A stretch of 64,000 nucleotides of DNA, taken from the NCBI RefSeq assembly GCF_030161255.1, contig NZ_BSPX01000005.1:1-64000 (forward strand), read 5' to 3'. Made by a program: the position numbers and the translations under genes. A model generated the notes under the pieces. That model did not search any database. It saw only the letters and a program-made list of their open reading frames with translations, and had not been told where the DNA came from. This document shows, one piece after another, positions 51,278-59,879 of this stretch; position 1 is the first letter of the stretch, and every line of letters starts with the position of its first letter. The DNA comes from Zoogloea oryzae. GTDB lineage: Bacteria > Pseudomonadota > Gammaproteobacteria > Burkholderiales > Rhodocyclaceae.

Positions 51278-52123
51278 TCAGGGAATCTCGGATTCCAGCT
51301 GGAAGCCAGCACCTTCGTCGATGCCCAGCACCTTCACCAGATAAGGCATCACCTTCTTCAGCACTGGCGGCAGGGTCCACGGCGGATTGACGATGAAGAG
51401 GCCGCTGCCATGCATCCCGAAACCATCCTCGGAGGGCTTCTGCACATCGAGGCTGACGTGCAGCCAGCTGGTGATCGGCAGGCGCTTGAGCTTCTCGGGG
51501 AGCTCCCGCGAGGCCATGCTGTGGAGCTTGGGATACCAGATGATGTAGGTGCCGGTCGGGAAGCGGCGCAGGCTCTCCTTCATCATCGTCAGCACGGTGC
51601 GGTAGTCGGTCTTCACCTCGTAGGGCGGGTCGATCAGCACCAGCCCGCGGCGCGACGGCGGCGGCAGGAAGGCGTTGATGCCGGTGAAGCCGTCCTGCTC
51701 CAGCACCATCGTCTGGTTGCCCGCGTTCTCGAAGGTCTTGGCGAGCAGGCGGCTGTCGGCCGGATGCAGCTCGAACAGGCGCATCTTGTCGTCCGGGCGC
51801 ATCAGCGGCGCCGCACAGCACGGCGACCCCGGATACAGCCGCAGCTTGCCGCCGGGGTTGAGGTCGCGCACCACGCGCAGGTATTCCTTAAGCTCGGACG
51901 GCACGTCCTTGCGGCCCAGCAGCCGGCCGACGCCCTCTTCGTACTCGGCGTTCTTGCGGGCGAAGGCTTCGTCCAGCGCATAACAGCCGGCACCCGCGTG
52001 GGTGTCGATGTAGAAGTAAGGCTTGTCCTTCTGGTTGAAGTATTCCAGCACCTGGACGAGGACGAAGTGCTTGAGCACGTCGGCGTGATTGCCGGCGTGA
52101 AAGGCGTGGCGGTAACTCAGCAT
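51278..52123 (-). CDS. rlmJ: 23S rRNA (adenine(2030)-N6)-methyltransferase RlmJ
   Basis: Methylates A2030 of 23S rRNA. The 281-residue protein begins with the hallmark MLSYRHAFHAGNHADVLKH. It has the SAM-binding region YIDTHAGAGCYAL and the N6-adenine methyltransferase motif DPPY (LVLIDPPYEVK). Further family blocks are GTYIIWYPKLH and GSGLFIVNPPW near the end. The ATG at 52123 is preferred over the one ten codons upstream because it restores the conserved start. A short gap of about 90 bases separates it from the MazG-like gene on the same strand. Confidence 0.94.
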   Translation of the reverse strand: MLSYRHAFHAGNHADVLKHFVLVQVLEYFNQKDKPYFYIDTHAGAGCYALDEAFARKNAEYEEGVGRLLGRKDVPSELKEYLRVVRDLNPGGKLRLYPGSPCCAAPLMRPDDKMRLFELHPADSRLLAKTFENAGNQTMVLEQDGFTGINAFLPPPSRRGLVLIDPPYEVKTDYRTVLTMMKESLRRFPTGTYIIWYPKLHSMASRELPEKLKRLPITSWLHVSLDVQKPSEDGFGMHGSGLFIVNPPWTLPPVLKKVMPYLVKVLGIDEGAGFQLESEIP

Positions 52124-52213
52124 GGCGGTTGCACCCGGGCAAGCGGGCGGCAAGGGTCGATAGATCAGGGGCGCGATGCTAACACCTCGGCCGGTGGCAC
52201 GCCTCCCCGGCGT

Positions 52214-52597
52214 TCAATCGGGCGCGTCGTACTTCCGGCGCGAACCCCGGAAACGCTCGACCGGATACTTGGCTTCGTTCTTGGCAAGCTTGGCGCGGGT
52301 CGCGGCATCCAGGTCGATGCCGGCCCGGTCGGCGATCAGCAGCAGGTAGAGCAGCACGTCGGCGCATTCGTCCTCCAGCGCCTCGCGGGCGTGGAGGTCC
52401 GCCGGAATGGCGGCGATCTCGTCGTCGGTCTTCCACTGGGTGAGCTCCAGCAGCTCGCCGGCCTCGAGGTTGAGCGACACGATGAGGTTGCGCAGGGAAT
52501 GGAACTGCGACCAGTCCCGCGCGTCCCGGAAGGCCGTCACCAGCCCTGCAAGGCTGTCGAGATCACCGGCCATCGCCCTGCCCCGTTCCGAGACCAT
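52214..52597 (-). CDS. MazG-like nucleotide pyrophosphohydrolase
   Basis: A 127-residue all-helical NTP pyrophosphatase (or 119 residues from an ATG at 52573). The metal-binding E-x2-E and E-x2-D motifs are in NLEAGELLELTQW and REALEDECADVLLYLLLIADRAGIDL, with KLAKNEAKYP at the end. These are the dCTP/iMazG/RS21-C6-type features. Such enzymes remove non-canonical nucleotides. It lies upstream of rlmJ in the same direction. The start is uncertain because neither ATG has a strong ribosome site. Confidence 0.85.
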   Translation of the reverse strand: MVSERGRAMAGDLDSLAGLVTAFRDARDWSQFHSLRNLIVSLNLEAGELLELTQWKTDDEIAAIPADLHAREALEDECADVLLYLLLIADRAGIDLDAATRAKLAKNEAKYPVERFRGSRRKYDAPD

Positions 52598-52729
52598 CTG
52601 AAGCGTTCACAAACATCCAGACTCCTTGTCGCCGTCCGCGGCATTGAAGACGCGCTCACGGGCCTCGGCCACCGCCGCTAAGCCCTTATTTCGCTTACCG
52701 AAAGTGTGGCAAAAAGGGCGCCAATCCCC

Positions 52730-52757
52730 TTGCACTCGAGCGTCACCCTGTTATTAT
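52730..52757 (+). promoter_or_regulatory. Promoter of the gamma-carbonic anhydrase gene
   Basis: TTGCAC (52730-52735) and TATTAT (52752-52757) are 16 bases apart, upstream of the gene starting at 52822. AGGAA precedes its ATG. Confidence 0.6.
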
Positions 52758-52821
52758 GGCGCGCTCTTCACCCGGCCATTCGGCGGTACGGGTGAAATTC
52801 AAACCATAACAGGAAAATAAC

Positions 52822-53343
52822 ATGCCGATTTATCGCCTCGGAGAGCATACCCCGCAACTGCAGGAGGGCGTCTGGATTGCCGACACTGCCACCCTGATCG
52901 GCGACGTGCATCTTGGTCGCAACGTCAATGTGTGGTTCGGGGCGATCCTGCGGGGCGACAACGACCCGATCACCATCGGCGAGAACACCAACATCCAGGA
53001 CGGCTCGGTGCTCCACACCGATGACGGCGTCCCCCTCACCATCGGCAGCAACGTCACCGTCGGCCACAAGGTGATGCTGCACGGCTGTGCGGTGGGCGAT
53101 GGCTCCCTGATCGGCATCAACGCGGTGGTGCTCAACCGCGCAGTGATCGGCAAGCACTGCCTGATCGGCGCCAACTCGCTGATTCCCGAAGGCAAGGTGA
53201 TTCCCGATCGCTCGCTGGTGTGCGGCTCTCCGGGTCGGATCATCCGCGAGCTCACCGACCACGAGATCGTCAAGCTCCAGGCCAGCGCCGACGGCTACGT
53301 GAACAACGCCCTGCGCTACCAGGAACAGCTCTCCGAACTGTAA
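52822..53343 (+). CDS. Gamma-carbonic anhydrase family protein (YrdA-like)
   Basis: A 173-residue left-handed beta-helix protein with hexapeptide repeats (IGDVHLGRNVNVWFGAILRGD, TIGSNVTVGHKVMLHGC). The three metal-binding histidines of the family are at His65 (VLHTDDG), His82 and His87 (GHKVMLHG). YrdA/CaiE/PaaY-type proteins share this form. Carbonic anhydrase activity is shown only for some and cannot be assumed here. It is monocistronic, with its own promoter and a strong hairpin after the stop. Confidence 0.9.
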   Translation: MPIYRLGEHTPQLQEGVWIADTATLIGDVHLGRNVNVWFGAILRGDNDPITIGENTNIQDGSVLHTDDGVPLTIGSNVTVGHKVMLHGCAVGDGSLIGINAVVLNRAVIGKHCLIGANSLIPEGKVIPDRSLVCGSPGRIIRELTDHEIVKLQASADGYVNNALRYQEQLSEL

Positions 53344-53353
53344 ACACACAACG

Positions 53354-53384
53354 GCCCTGCCGCGGCGTGTGCCGCCTGCAGGGC
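53354..53384 (+). terminator. Strong hairpin after the gamma-carbonic anhydrase gene
   Basis: GCCCTGC (53354-53360) pairs with GCAGGGC (53378-53384), with an inner stem GCGGC-GTGT-GCCGC. There is no T-run, so termination may need another factor. Confidence 0.5.
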
Positions 53385-53425
53385 AGCTGCATCCTGCCAA
53401 CCCCGGCCGGATGTGATGTACCCGA

Positions 53426-53449
53426 ATCCTGGACTGCTCAGTCCAGGAT
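53426..53449. repeat. Perfect 11-base inverted repeat at the end of the EEP gene
   Basis: ATCCTGGACTG and CAGTCCAGGAT are separated by only CT. The stop codon of the leftward endonuclease/phosphatase-family gene (53440-53438) is at the centre. It sits between two convergent genes and probably acts as a transcript-end structure. Confidence 0.6.
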
Positions 53450-54295
53450 CAACCGGATCGGCTGGTGATCCGAGGCCGCCGTGGCCTGATCCACCGCCAC
53501 CGCATCCACCCGATCGACCAGATCGGCGCTCACGAAGAAATAATCACAGCAATACGGCCTGTCCGGCCATTCGGCGCCATTCAGGCCCACCGTGTTCAGG
53601 TGCGGAATGTCGCCGTAGCAGGCACGCCAGGCGTCTTCCCAGCCCGACACGTCGGCGCTGATCGGCGCGGTCATCCGGTAATACTCGGGGCTGCCGGGCT
53701 CGCAGTTGAAATCCCCGCAGATGATCGCCGACACCGGCCGCGGCCACACCGCAAAGGGCGAATCCTGCTTGCGCTCATCCAGCGTCGGCGGCGCGCTGGC
53801 GGCGAGCCGCACCGCATCGCACTGCAGCGCGTGGAGCGCAGCGATCTGGGTCATGCGCTGGACGCGGGAGTAGTACTCCAGATGGGTGTTGAGCACCCGT
53901 ACCGGGCCATGCGCACCTTCCACGACCACCTCGAGGCACACCCGCGGCATGCTCGGCACGCCGTCTTCGGGCGGGCGCGGCAGACTGTGGCGGAACACCT
54001 GCCCCACCGGCAGGCGGCTGAGGGTAAGGTTGCCAAACTGGCTGCGACCGCCGGCCGCATCCGGCAGATCCACCGCCGGCGCAAAGTGCGCGCCATAGCC
54101 CGGGAAGGCCTCGGCCAGACGGGCAACACTGTCCGTGGCCACGCCGCCCTGCAGCCCGGCAAAACCCACCGCGACTTCCTGCAGGCAGATCACATCAAAA
54201 TCACCCAGCGTCCGGATGGCCGAAATCGTGCGCGGGAGATTCACTTCACCATCCGCACCGCGCCCCCACTGAATGTTCCAGCTCAGTAGCTTCAT
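53438..54295 (-). CDS. Endonuclease/exonuclease/phosphatase family protein
   Basis: A 285-residue metal-dependent phosphodiesterase-fold protein. The motifs of the DNase I/AP-endonuclease/inositol-phosphatase superfamily are all visible: LLSWNIQWG, VICLQEV, NTHLEYYS, ICGDFNCEPGSPEY and a final SDHQPIRLIL. No signal peptide is seen from the ATG at 54295. The frame extends 25 codons further, but without conserved sequence. The substrate may be nucleic acid or a small phosphodiester and cannot be assigned. It is divergent from the HDOD gene. Confidence 0.87.
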   Translation of the reverse strand: MKLLSWNIQWGRGADGEVNLPRTISAIRTLGDFDVICLQEVAVGFAGLQGGVATDSVARLAEAFPGYGAHFAPAVDLPDAAGGRSQFGNLTLSRLPVGQVFRHSLPRPPEDGVPSMPRVCLEVVVEGAHGPVRVLNTHLEYYSRVQRMTQIAALHALQCDAVRLAASAPPTLDERKQDSPFAVWPRPVSAIICGDFNCEPGSPEYYRMTAPISADVSGWEDAWRACYGDIPHLNTVGLNGAEWPDRPYCCDYFFVSADLVDRVDAVAVDQATAASDHQPIRLILD

Positions 54296-54559
54296 CGGGA
54301 AAACCTTATTTTCTTGCTCGACAAACCGGGCCGACGCCAGCGCGCCGACCACCGCCGAAAAGCATAGCAAGCCCGTGTCCCCCGCTCGCCCTCAATCCAT
54401 GCACCGCTGTGCGCAATTGCCGGTCGTCGTGCCTTGGCGGCAGGCGTGCTGTGGATTATCTCCCCCAATTTGGGGCGCATCCAGGGTGTCATCGCTAAAG
54501 CAGCTTGCCACGCCGCCGTAAATCACTTCGTCTCCCGTTCTCAAGAGCCGCCCACGATC

Positions 54560-55408
54560 ATGTCTACGCCCCAGGAACTTGTCGCCTGCATCGAAAAGCT
54601 CGCCAGCCTACCCGCCGCATACCATCGCATCCGCGAACTGCTCGACGATCCGGACAGCTCGGTCTATCAGGTGGCCGATGCGGTGGCCAGCGACCCGGGC
54701 ATCACTGCCCGCGTGCTCCGTGTCGTCAACAGCGTGCTGTACGGCTTTCCGGGGAAGATCGAAACGGTTGCCCGGGCGGTCAATCTGATGGGGATGCAGC
54801 AGGTGCATGATCTGGTGCTGAGCACCGCGATCATCGGCGCCTTCTCGGGCATCCGCCCGGCGCGGATGCACATGACCCGCTACTGGCAGGACTGCATCTA
54901 CCGGGGTCTGGCGGCCCGCGCCAGTGCCAAGCTGATGGGCACGGGCGATCCGGAGCGGATGTTCGTCGAAGGCCTGCTCGCCGACATCGGCCATCTGGTG
55001 ATGTACCAGGCCAACCCCGAAGGCGCCTCGGCGGCCCTCGAAACCGCCCGCACCCGCCACATCCCGCTCCCCGAGGCCGAGATCAGCCACCTGGGCTGCA
55101 CCCACGCCGAAGTAGGCGCAGCGCTGGCGTCGGCGTGGCACCTGCCCAACGGCTTTGCCACCGCCATCGGCGCCCAGCTGATGCCGGCCATGGGCGGCCA
55201 CCACATGACCGAGGCCGCCCTCATCCATCTGGCCAACCAGATCGTCGCCACCGAAGGGCAGGAGAACGCCGACGAGGCCGCCCTCGCCGGGATGGACCCG
55301 ATGACCGTCGCCACCCTCGAGATGAGCGTCGAAAGGATCGGTTCGATCCGCGCCGCCGTCCAGGCCGAGATGCCGGCGGTGATCGCCCTGTTCTTTCCCC
55401 AGGCCTGA
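54560..55408 (+). CDS. HDOD domain signalling protein
   Basis: A 282-residue protein made mainly of one HDOD domain, related to the HD phosphohydrolase fold but usually without metal ligands. The signature SLPAAYHRIRELLDDPDSSVYQVADAVASDPGITARVLRVVNS is at the N-terminus, followed by INLMG-like VNLMGMQQVHDLVLSTAI, FVEGLLADIGHLVMY and HAEVGAALASAWHLP. These proteins take part in bacterial signalling, often linked to cyclic di-GMP or motility. It stands alone and ends close to the convergent heparinase-like gene. Confidence 0.9.
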   Translation: MSTPQELVACIEKLASLPAAYHRIRELLDDPDSSVYQVADAVASDPGITARVLRVVNSVLYGFPGKIETVARAVNLMGMQQVHDLVLSTAIIGAFSGIRPARMHMTRYWQDCIYRGLAARASAKLMGTGDPERMFVEGLLADIGHLVMYQANPEGASAALETARTRHIPLPEAEISHLGCTHAEVGAALASAWHLPNGFATAIGAQLMPAMGGHHMTEAALIHLANQIVATEGQENADEAALAGMDPMTVATLEMSVERIGSIRAAVQAEMPAVIALFFPQA

Positions 55409-55415
55409 GCGCGGA

Positions 55416-57395
55416 TCAGATCCGGCGCAGGATCGTCTCCACGAACATCCCGGGCTCGAGGGTCCCCCGCCACTCGACGGTCGTGCTCGGCGACCGCTGG
55501 TCGTACCCCCGGGAAACCCAGCCTGCCAGCGGCTCGTCGGCGCCGCGCAGGATGCTCACCTCGCCATCGGGCGGCAACACCATCGTCAGGCACACCGGGC
55601 CATTGGACACCGACAAGCCATCCGGCGTGCAGGTGACGTTGCAGGCCTCGCTGAAATGCCAGTGCAGCGTGACGGACTGCGGGCCGGCAGCCTGCACCTC
55701 GTCGCGGATCGTCACCCTGTCGGCCAGGCGATCCACTTCCCAGCTGCGGCGATGCACCGGCCGCCCCGGCAGGCGCCGGTAGCCGTCGTGCTCGGCCACC
55801 AGACGATCGACGATACGGGTGGATTCCCGTTCGAGTACCGTCGTCCGGTACTTCCGCACCCACATGAACTTGCCGCCCGATACCGCCTGATCCTCACCGG
55901 CGATGGACAGGGTGTTGTGCATTGCCGTGCCGCGGAAGCCATCCCGCCAGGCCCGTGGCCCGTGGTAGGTGCCGGTGCCCGGATCGACGAGAAACTCCCG
56001 TCCGGCCACCGACAGGGTGAAGGACAGTGCATCCGCATGACCGTGGGCCGCGATGCCGCCAAGGCCCAGGGGGCCGGCATCGGCCACCAGGCGAATCTCG
56101 TCCAGCGTATCCAGATGGGCGCCGAGCACGAACACGCCACCATCCGGAAAATCCACCCGGGTGGTGGCCGGCGCAGCCTTGAGCAGCAGATCATCGAAGG
56201 GCACGCAGGCCTCTCGACCAAGCAGCCAGCGGGTGCGTAGATCCACAAAGCCGGCCTTGCGGGCCAGGGAGGCGTTCTCGAACAGCAGCGCACCGGTGGC
56301 AAGCTGGCTCTGGAAGGCGCAGCCGCCGGCGCTGAGGGAAAAGCCGGTCACCCGGCCGTCGTCCGCATCGCCGAACATCGGCACGTTGCCGCCGCTGTCC
56401 ATCACCGCCGCCACATACACCAGCATCGCCTCCATGCGCGACCAGTAGGCGTCTGAAAAGGGCTTGCCGGTGGCCCGCGCGGCGAGCCCGGCGATCAGCA
56501 GAAAATCCCACACGAACTGCTGGTAGGCGGTGGTCTGTTCGCGATTGACGCCGTCCGGGGCATTCTGGATGAGCGCCTCGCGCTCCAGGCCGTCGCGGGA
56601 GACGCGCCGCCACTGCTTGGCCTCTTCCCAGTACGGCCAGGTGGAGCCGGCCACGAACAGCCCGGTCAGCTCGCCGATCAGGTGATTGTTGGCCGATGAA
56701 TGCCGCGACAGATGCCCGCGGATGAACTCGGCGTGGCGCCAGATGCTGCTCAACCAGTCGGCCCGCAGCACCTTGCCCACCGGATGCTGGAACAGCGGCG
56801 ACGACAGCCCACCGATCAGCTGCCAGGCGATCGACCAGTTGATCAGCCGGATGCCGGCCTCCAGCGCGCTCGACCAGTTCGGCCCCAGGCCATACGGGCA
56901 CTGGACGAACCAGCTCTCCAGCAGCGTGCCGATCCCTTCCAGGTAGCGCATGTCGCTGGTGAGCTGCCAGGCCTGGGCCAGGCACACCAGTTCAAGGTGC
57001 CGGTTGGGCTCCCACAGGTACTTGATGTCGCCGGTCACCGAGGGATCGCGGAAGGACATGGTTTTGCCGTAGGTGAGCGGCAGCAGCGCGCCGTTGGCCG
57101 GGTTGCGGTTCCACTCCGGCGGGAAACCAAGGTTCATGGCATCGTTGGCGAAGATCCGCCAGTGGCCGGCGAGCACCTCATTGGCCCGCTGCAGGATGGC
57201 GCCAGCGGGCTCGGGCAGCTCCCGCGGCAGCCAGCGGGCGCCCAGGCGGTCGAGCCGGGCCACCGGCACTTCGGTGGGGGTCTTGCGGCGCTCCATCGCC
57301 AGGGTGGCGCTGGTGCTGGCGCGGCCCATGATCTCGGCAATGGACATGCAGCGCAGGCGGTTCCAGTACCACCCGACCTGGTTGAGACTAGACAT
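55416..57395 (-). CDS. Heparinase II/III-like polysaccharide lyase family protein
   Basis: A 659-residue protein with an N-terminal alpha/alpha toroid (LNQVGWYWNRLRCMSIAEI, WEPNRHLELVCLAQAW, GPNWSSALEAGIRLINW, HSSANNHLIGELTGLFVAG) and a C-terminal beta-sandwich heparinase II/III domain from about residue 410 (GHADALSFTLSVAGREFLVDPGTGTYHG, FRGTAMHNTLSIAGEDQ). The Asn-His and Tyr/His positions resemble active lyases. In exopolysaccharide clusters these proteins are found beside polymerase and transferase genes and may trim or process the polymer. The start has AGGAAG upstream and overlaps the previous gene by eight bases. No signal peptide is clear. Confidence 0.88.
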   Translation of the reverse strand: MSSLNQVGWYWNRLRCMSIAEIMGRASTSATLAMERRKTPTEVPVARLDRLGARWLPRELPEPAGAILQRANEVLAGHWRIFANDAMNLGFPPEWNRNPANGALLPLTYGKTMSFRDPSVTGDIKYLWEPNRHLELVCLAQAWQLTSDMRYLEGIGTLLESWFVQCPYGLGPNWSSALEAGIRLINWSIAWQLIGGLSSPLFQHPVGKVLRADWLSSIWRHAEFIRGHLSRHSSANNHLIGELTGLFVAGSTWPYWEEAKQWRRVSRDGLEREALIQNAPDGVNREQTTAYQQFVWDFLLIAGLAARATGKPFSDAYWSRMEAMLVYVAAVMDSGGNVPMFGDADDGRVTGFSLSAGGCAFQSQLATGALLFENASLARKAGFVDLRTRWLLGREACVPFDDLLLKAAPATTRVDFPDGGVFVLGAHLDTLDEIRLVADAGPLGLGGIAAHGHADALSFTLSVAGREFLVDPGTGTYHGPRAWRDGFRGTAMHNTLSIAGEDQAVSGGKFMWVRKYRTTVLERESTRIVDRLVAEHDGYRRLPGRPVHRRSWEVDRLADRVTIRDEVQAAGPQSVTLHWHFSEACNVTCTPDGLSVSNGPVCLTMVLPPDGEVSILRGADEPLAGWVSRGYDQRSPSTTVEWRGTLEPGMFVETILRRI

Positions 57396-58782
57396 TGACT
57401 TCCTCACTTCCACTCAGCCGGCTGACGATCTGCCGGAACTTTCCGTTGCGCGTGCGCGGGATCTCGGCCACGCGCTCGATTCTGATGATGACCTGCTGGC
57501 CAAGCCGCTCACGGGCACGCAGCAGCAGCGCGTGCTCGTCCCGCTGGCTGAATTCGGTGCCGGCGACGATGCGGATCACCACTTCGTCCAGGCGCTCCTG
57601 CACCACCTGGGCCTCGACGAGCCCGAAGAGCCCGGAGAAGATCCAGTCCAGCATCACCACGTGGCGCCCGTCGGGGGTGCGGATGGCGTCGTCCACCCGG
57701 CCCAGCACCCGCTCCACCACCCGGAAGCTGCGCCCGCAGGGGCAGGCGAAATCCGGGTCGGCCAGCACCACCCGGTCGTCCGCGCGGTAACGCAGGAAGG
57801 GCATCAGGCGGTTGCCGAAGCCGGTGGCGATGAGGTTGGAGGTGCCGTCGCCGTTGGGCTCGAACTCCACGCAGCCGTAGTCCTCCATCACGTGATGGTG
57901 GCCGTGCTCGCAGGTGCCGATGGCCGCGACCCGCTCGAAGGCGCCGTACCAGTCGAACACCTGACAGCCGAAGCGCTCGGCGATGATGCGCCGCTCCTCG
58001 GCGCGCAGTGTTTCGGACGAGGTGACGATGCCGCGCAGCGACTTGCCGCGGTAATTGCGGTCGTGCTCCTCCAGCCAGCGGGCCAGATAGCCCACCGACG
58101 ACGGATACGCCTGGATCATCACCGGGTCGAACTGCTCCAGCGCCTCGATGTAGCCCGCGCCGTTGCTCGGCGTGAGGTGGTAGGAGGACAGCATCAGGGT
58201 GTTGTCGGCCCGGTTCATCCGCCACAGCTTGCCGCCGGACTGATTGGGCGGCACCACAGGATCGCCGCGCAGCCAGGCCCGCCGCTCGCCCTTGTGAAAA
58301 CCCGCCCAGCGGGCCTGTCGGTCGATGAAGGCCTGCTCGAAGGCGATCGAGGTCCGGTCACGCCAGCCGGCCATCGCCTGGCCAGTGGTGCCGCTGGTCG
58401 AACCCTTGAAGCGCAGCCACGGCCCGCCCTCGGCCACCATGCGCTCGCCCTCGGCGATCACCTCGTGCTTGGTGAGCACCGGAATCTGGGCCAGATCGGC
58501 AAGGCACTGCCAGCGCGTCGGGTCGATCCCCAGCCGGCCGAACAGCTCGCGGTAATACGGCACCCGGCGCCCGGCATCGAGCGCCAGCTCGCGCATGGTC
58601 TCGAGCTGGAGGGCCTCCCATTCGGCGCGGGGCAGCCACTGGCTGGCCTCGATGCGCTCGGTGATCCGGCGCAGCGCGCGCTGGTCGGTCACCAGGCCGC
58701 GAAGGCGGGTGGTCACCGCCAGCAGGTGTTCCTGCACCTCGGGCGAGACACGACGATAAAGCTTGGAATGACTGGATAGCAT
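57388..58782 (-). CDS. CapK/phenylacetate-CoA ligase-like protein 1
   Basis: A 464-residue member of the adenylate-forming superfamily. It has the ATP-binding loop KGSTSGTTGQAMAG, the substrate/ATP motif FDWYGAFERVA, LMPFLRYRADDRV, a zinc-like pair in DPDFACPCGRSF, and a C-terminal RTRNGKFRQIVSRL that supplies the lysine. CapK-type genes occur in capsule and exopolysaccharide clusters. Their substrate is unknown, but acyl activation for decoration of the glycan is a common suggestion. It overlaps the heparinase-like gene downstream and follows the glycosyltransferase gene by eight bases. It is clearly diverged from the two tandem paralogues nearby. Confidence 0.87.
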   Translation of the reverse strand: MLSSHSKLYRRVSPEVQEHLLAVTTRLRGLVTDQRALRRITERIEASQWLPRAEWEALQLETMRELALDAGRRVPYYRELFGRLGIDPTRWQCLADLAQIPVLTKHEVIAEGERMVAEGGPWLRFKGSTSGTTGQAMAGWRDRTSIAFEQAFIDRQARWAGFHKGERRAWLRGDPVVPPNQSGGKLWRMNRADNTLMLSSYHLTPSNGAGYIEALEQFDPVMIQAYPSSVGYLARWLEEHDRNYRGKSLRGIVTSSETLRAEERRIIAERFGCQVFDWYGAFERVAAIGTCEHGHHHVMEDYGCVEFEPNGDGTSNLIATGFGNRLMPFLRYRADDRVVLADPDFACPCGRSFRVVERVLGRVDDAIRTPDGRHVVMLDWIFSGLFGLVEAQVVQERLDEVVIRIVAGTEFSQRDEHALLLRARERLGQQVIIRIERVAEIPRTRNGKFRQIVSRLSGSEEVNV

Positions 58783-58790
58783 CGACCCGC

Positions 58791-59879
58791 TCAATCCTTT
58801 CCGCCGGACGCACGGTCGAGGCATTGCCAGGCGGACTCAACCATAGCCCGCACCCGTTCGATGCCATAGCTGTCGAGCACCCGCTCGCGCCCGGCCTCAC
58901 CCATCCGCCGCGCCAGCGCGGCATCGGCCAGCAGCGGCTTGAGGGCCGTCACCAGCGAGGCCACGTCGTCCGGCTCGGCCAGCGTGCCGTTGTATCCATC
59001 GGTCACCACCTGGGGAATCCCGCCCACGCGGGTTGCCACCACCGGCAGGCCGGCGGCCTGGGCTTCGAGCAGCGCCATCGGCACGCCTTCAAAACGCGAC
59101 GGCAGCAGGAAAATGCCGGCGCGGGCCAGCAGACGGGCCTTGGCCTCGCCCGCCACCCAGCCAGGCAGCTCAACCCGTTCGGCCACGCCGGCGGCCACCG
59201 CAGCTGCGCGCACCCGCGCCACGTCGCCCTCGCCCGCGAGGATCACCCGCAGGTCGGGGCGCGTGCCGGCGAGCCGCGCCAGCGCATCGATCAGCACGAA
59301 CACGCCCTTGGCGTCTTCCAGCCGGCCCAGGAACAGCAGGGTGTGGGGCTCGCGGGGCACGTCATCGGGCAGCTGCACCGGCAGCACCGGGTTGGGCAGC
59401 ACCCGCACGTCCGGATGGCCGATGTGCTTGCGCAGCCATTCCGCCCAGCTTTCGGAGAGCACGAAGACCACTTCGGCCCCGCGCACGGTGCGGTTGATCC
59501 ACGCCCGTTCGAGGGCCGATGCGCCCGCGTGGTAGCGGTCGAAGGCGCCCCCATGCAAGTGGAAGATGTACGGTTTGCCGGCCAGCCGGGCCAGCGCCAG
59601 GATCAGGCTCTTGCGCCGGAAGCTGGCGTTGGAGGCCGAGTGGGCGTGCACCGCCGCCACCCGGCCCAGGGCGAGCATCAGGCAGAAGCGCAGCAGCGCG
59701 CCAGTGAACACCACGAGCTTGGCGATGGCGCTGCCGTCGGCGTAGGTCGGCAGATGCAGCACCGGCCGGCTGCCGCCGAAGCCCGCCTCCTGCCAGATCC
59801 GCATCACCGACGCGATCCCGCCGCGGGACTGGATATCCGGCCCGAGCATCACCAGCATCGGCGCACCCTTCTCACGCAT
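58791..59879 (-). CDS. Family 4 glycosyltransferase
   Basis: A 362-residue GT-B glycosyltransferase. The N-terminal half starts MLVMLGPDIQSRGGIASVMRIWQ and contains VAAVHAHSASNASFRRK and IFHLHGGAFDRYH. The C-terminal half has LLFLGRLEDAKGVFVLIDALA, VILAGEGD, LPGWVAGEAK and the nucleotide-sugar site FLLPSRFEGVPMALLEAQAAGLPVVATRVGGIPQVV (E-x7-E type). It would transfer a sugar in exopolysaccharide repeat-unit assembly at the inner membrane. The ATG at 59879 overlaps the end of the upstream CapK-like gene; 59858 is an alternative start. Confidence 0.92.
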   Translation of the reverse strand: MREKGAPMLVMLGPDIQSRGGIASVMRIWQEAGFGGSRPVLHLPTYADGSAIAKLVVFTGALLRFCLMLALGRVAAVHAHSASNASFRRKSLILALARLAGKPYIFHLHGGAFDRYHAGASALERAWINRTVRGAEVVFVLSESWAEWLRKHIGHPDVRVLPNPVLPVQLPDDVPREPHTLLFLGRLEDAKGVFVLIDALARLAGTRPDLRVILAGEGDVARVRAAAVAAGVAERVELPGWVAGEAKARLLARAGIFLLPSRFEGVPMALLEAQAAGLPVVATRVGGIPQVVTDGYNGTLAEPDDVASLVTALKPLLADAALARRMGEAGRERVLDSYGIERVRAMVESAWQCLDRASGGKD

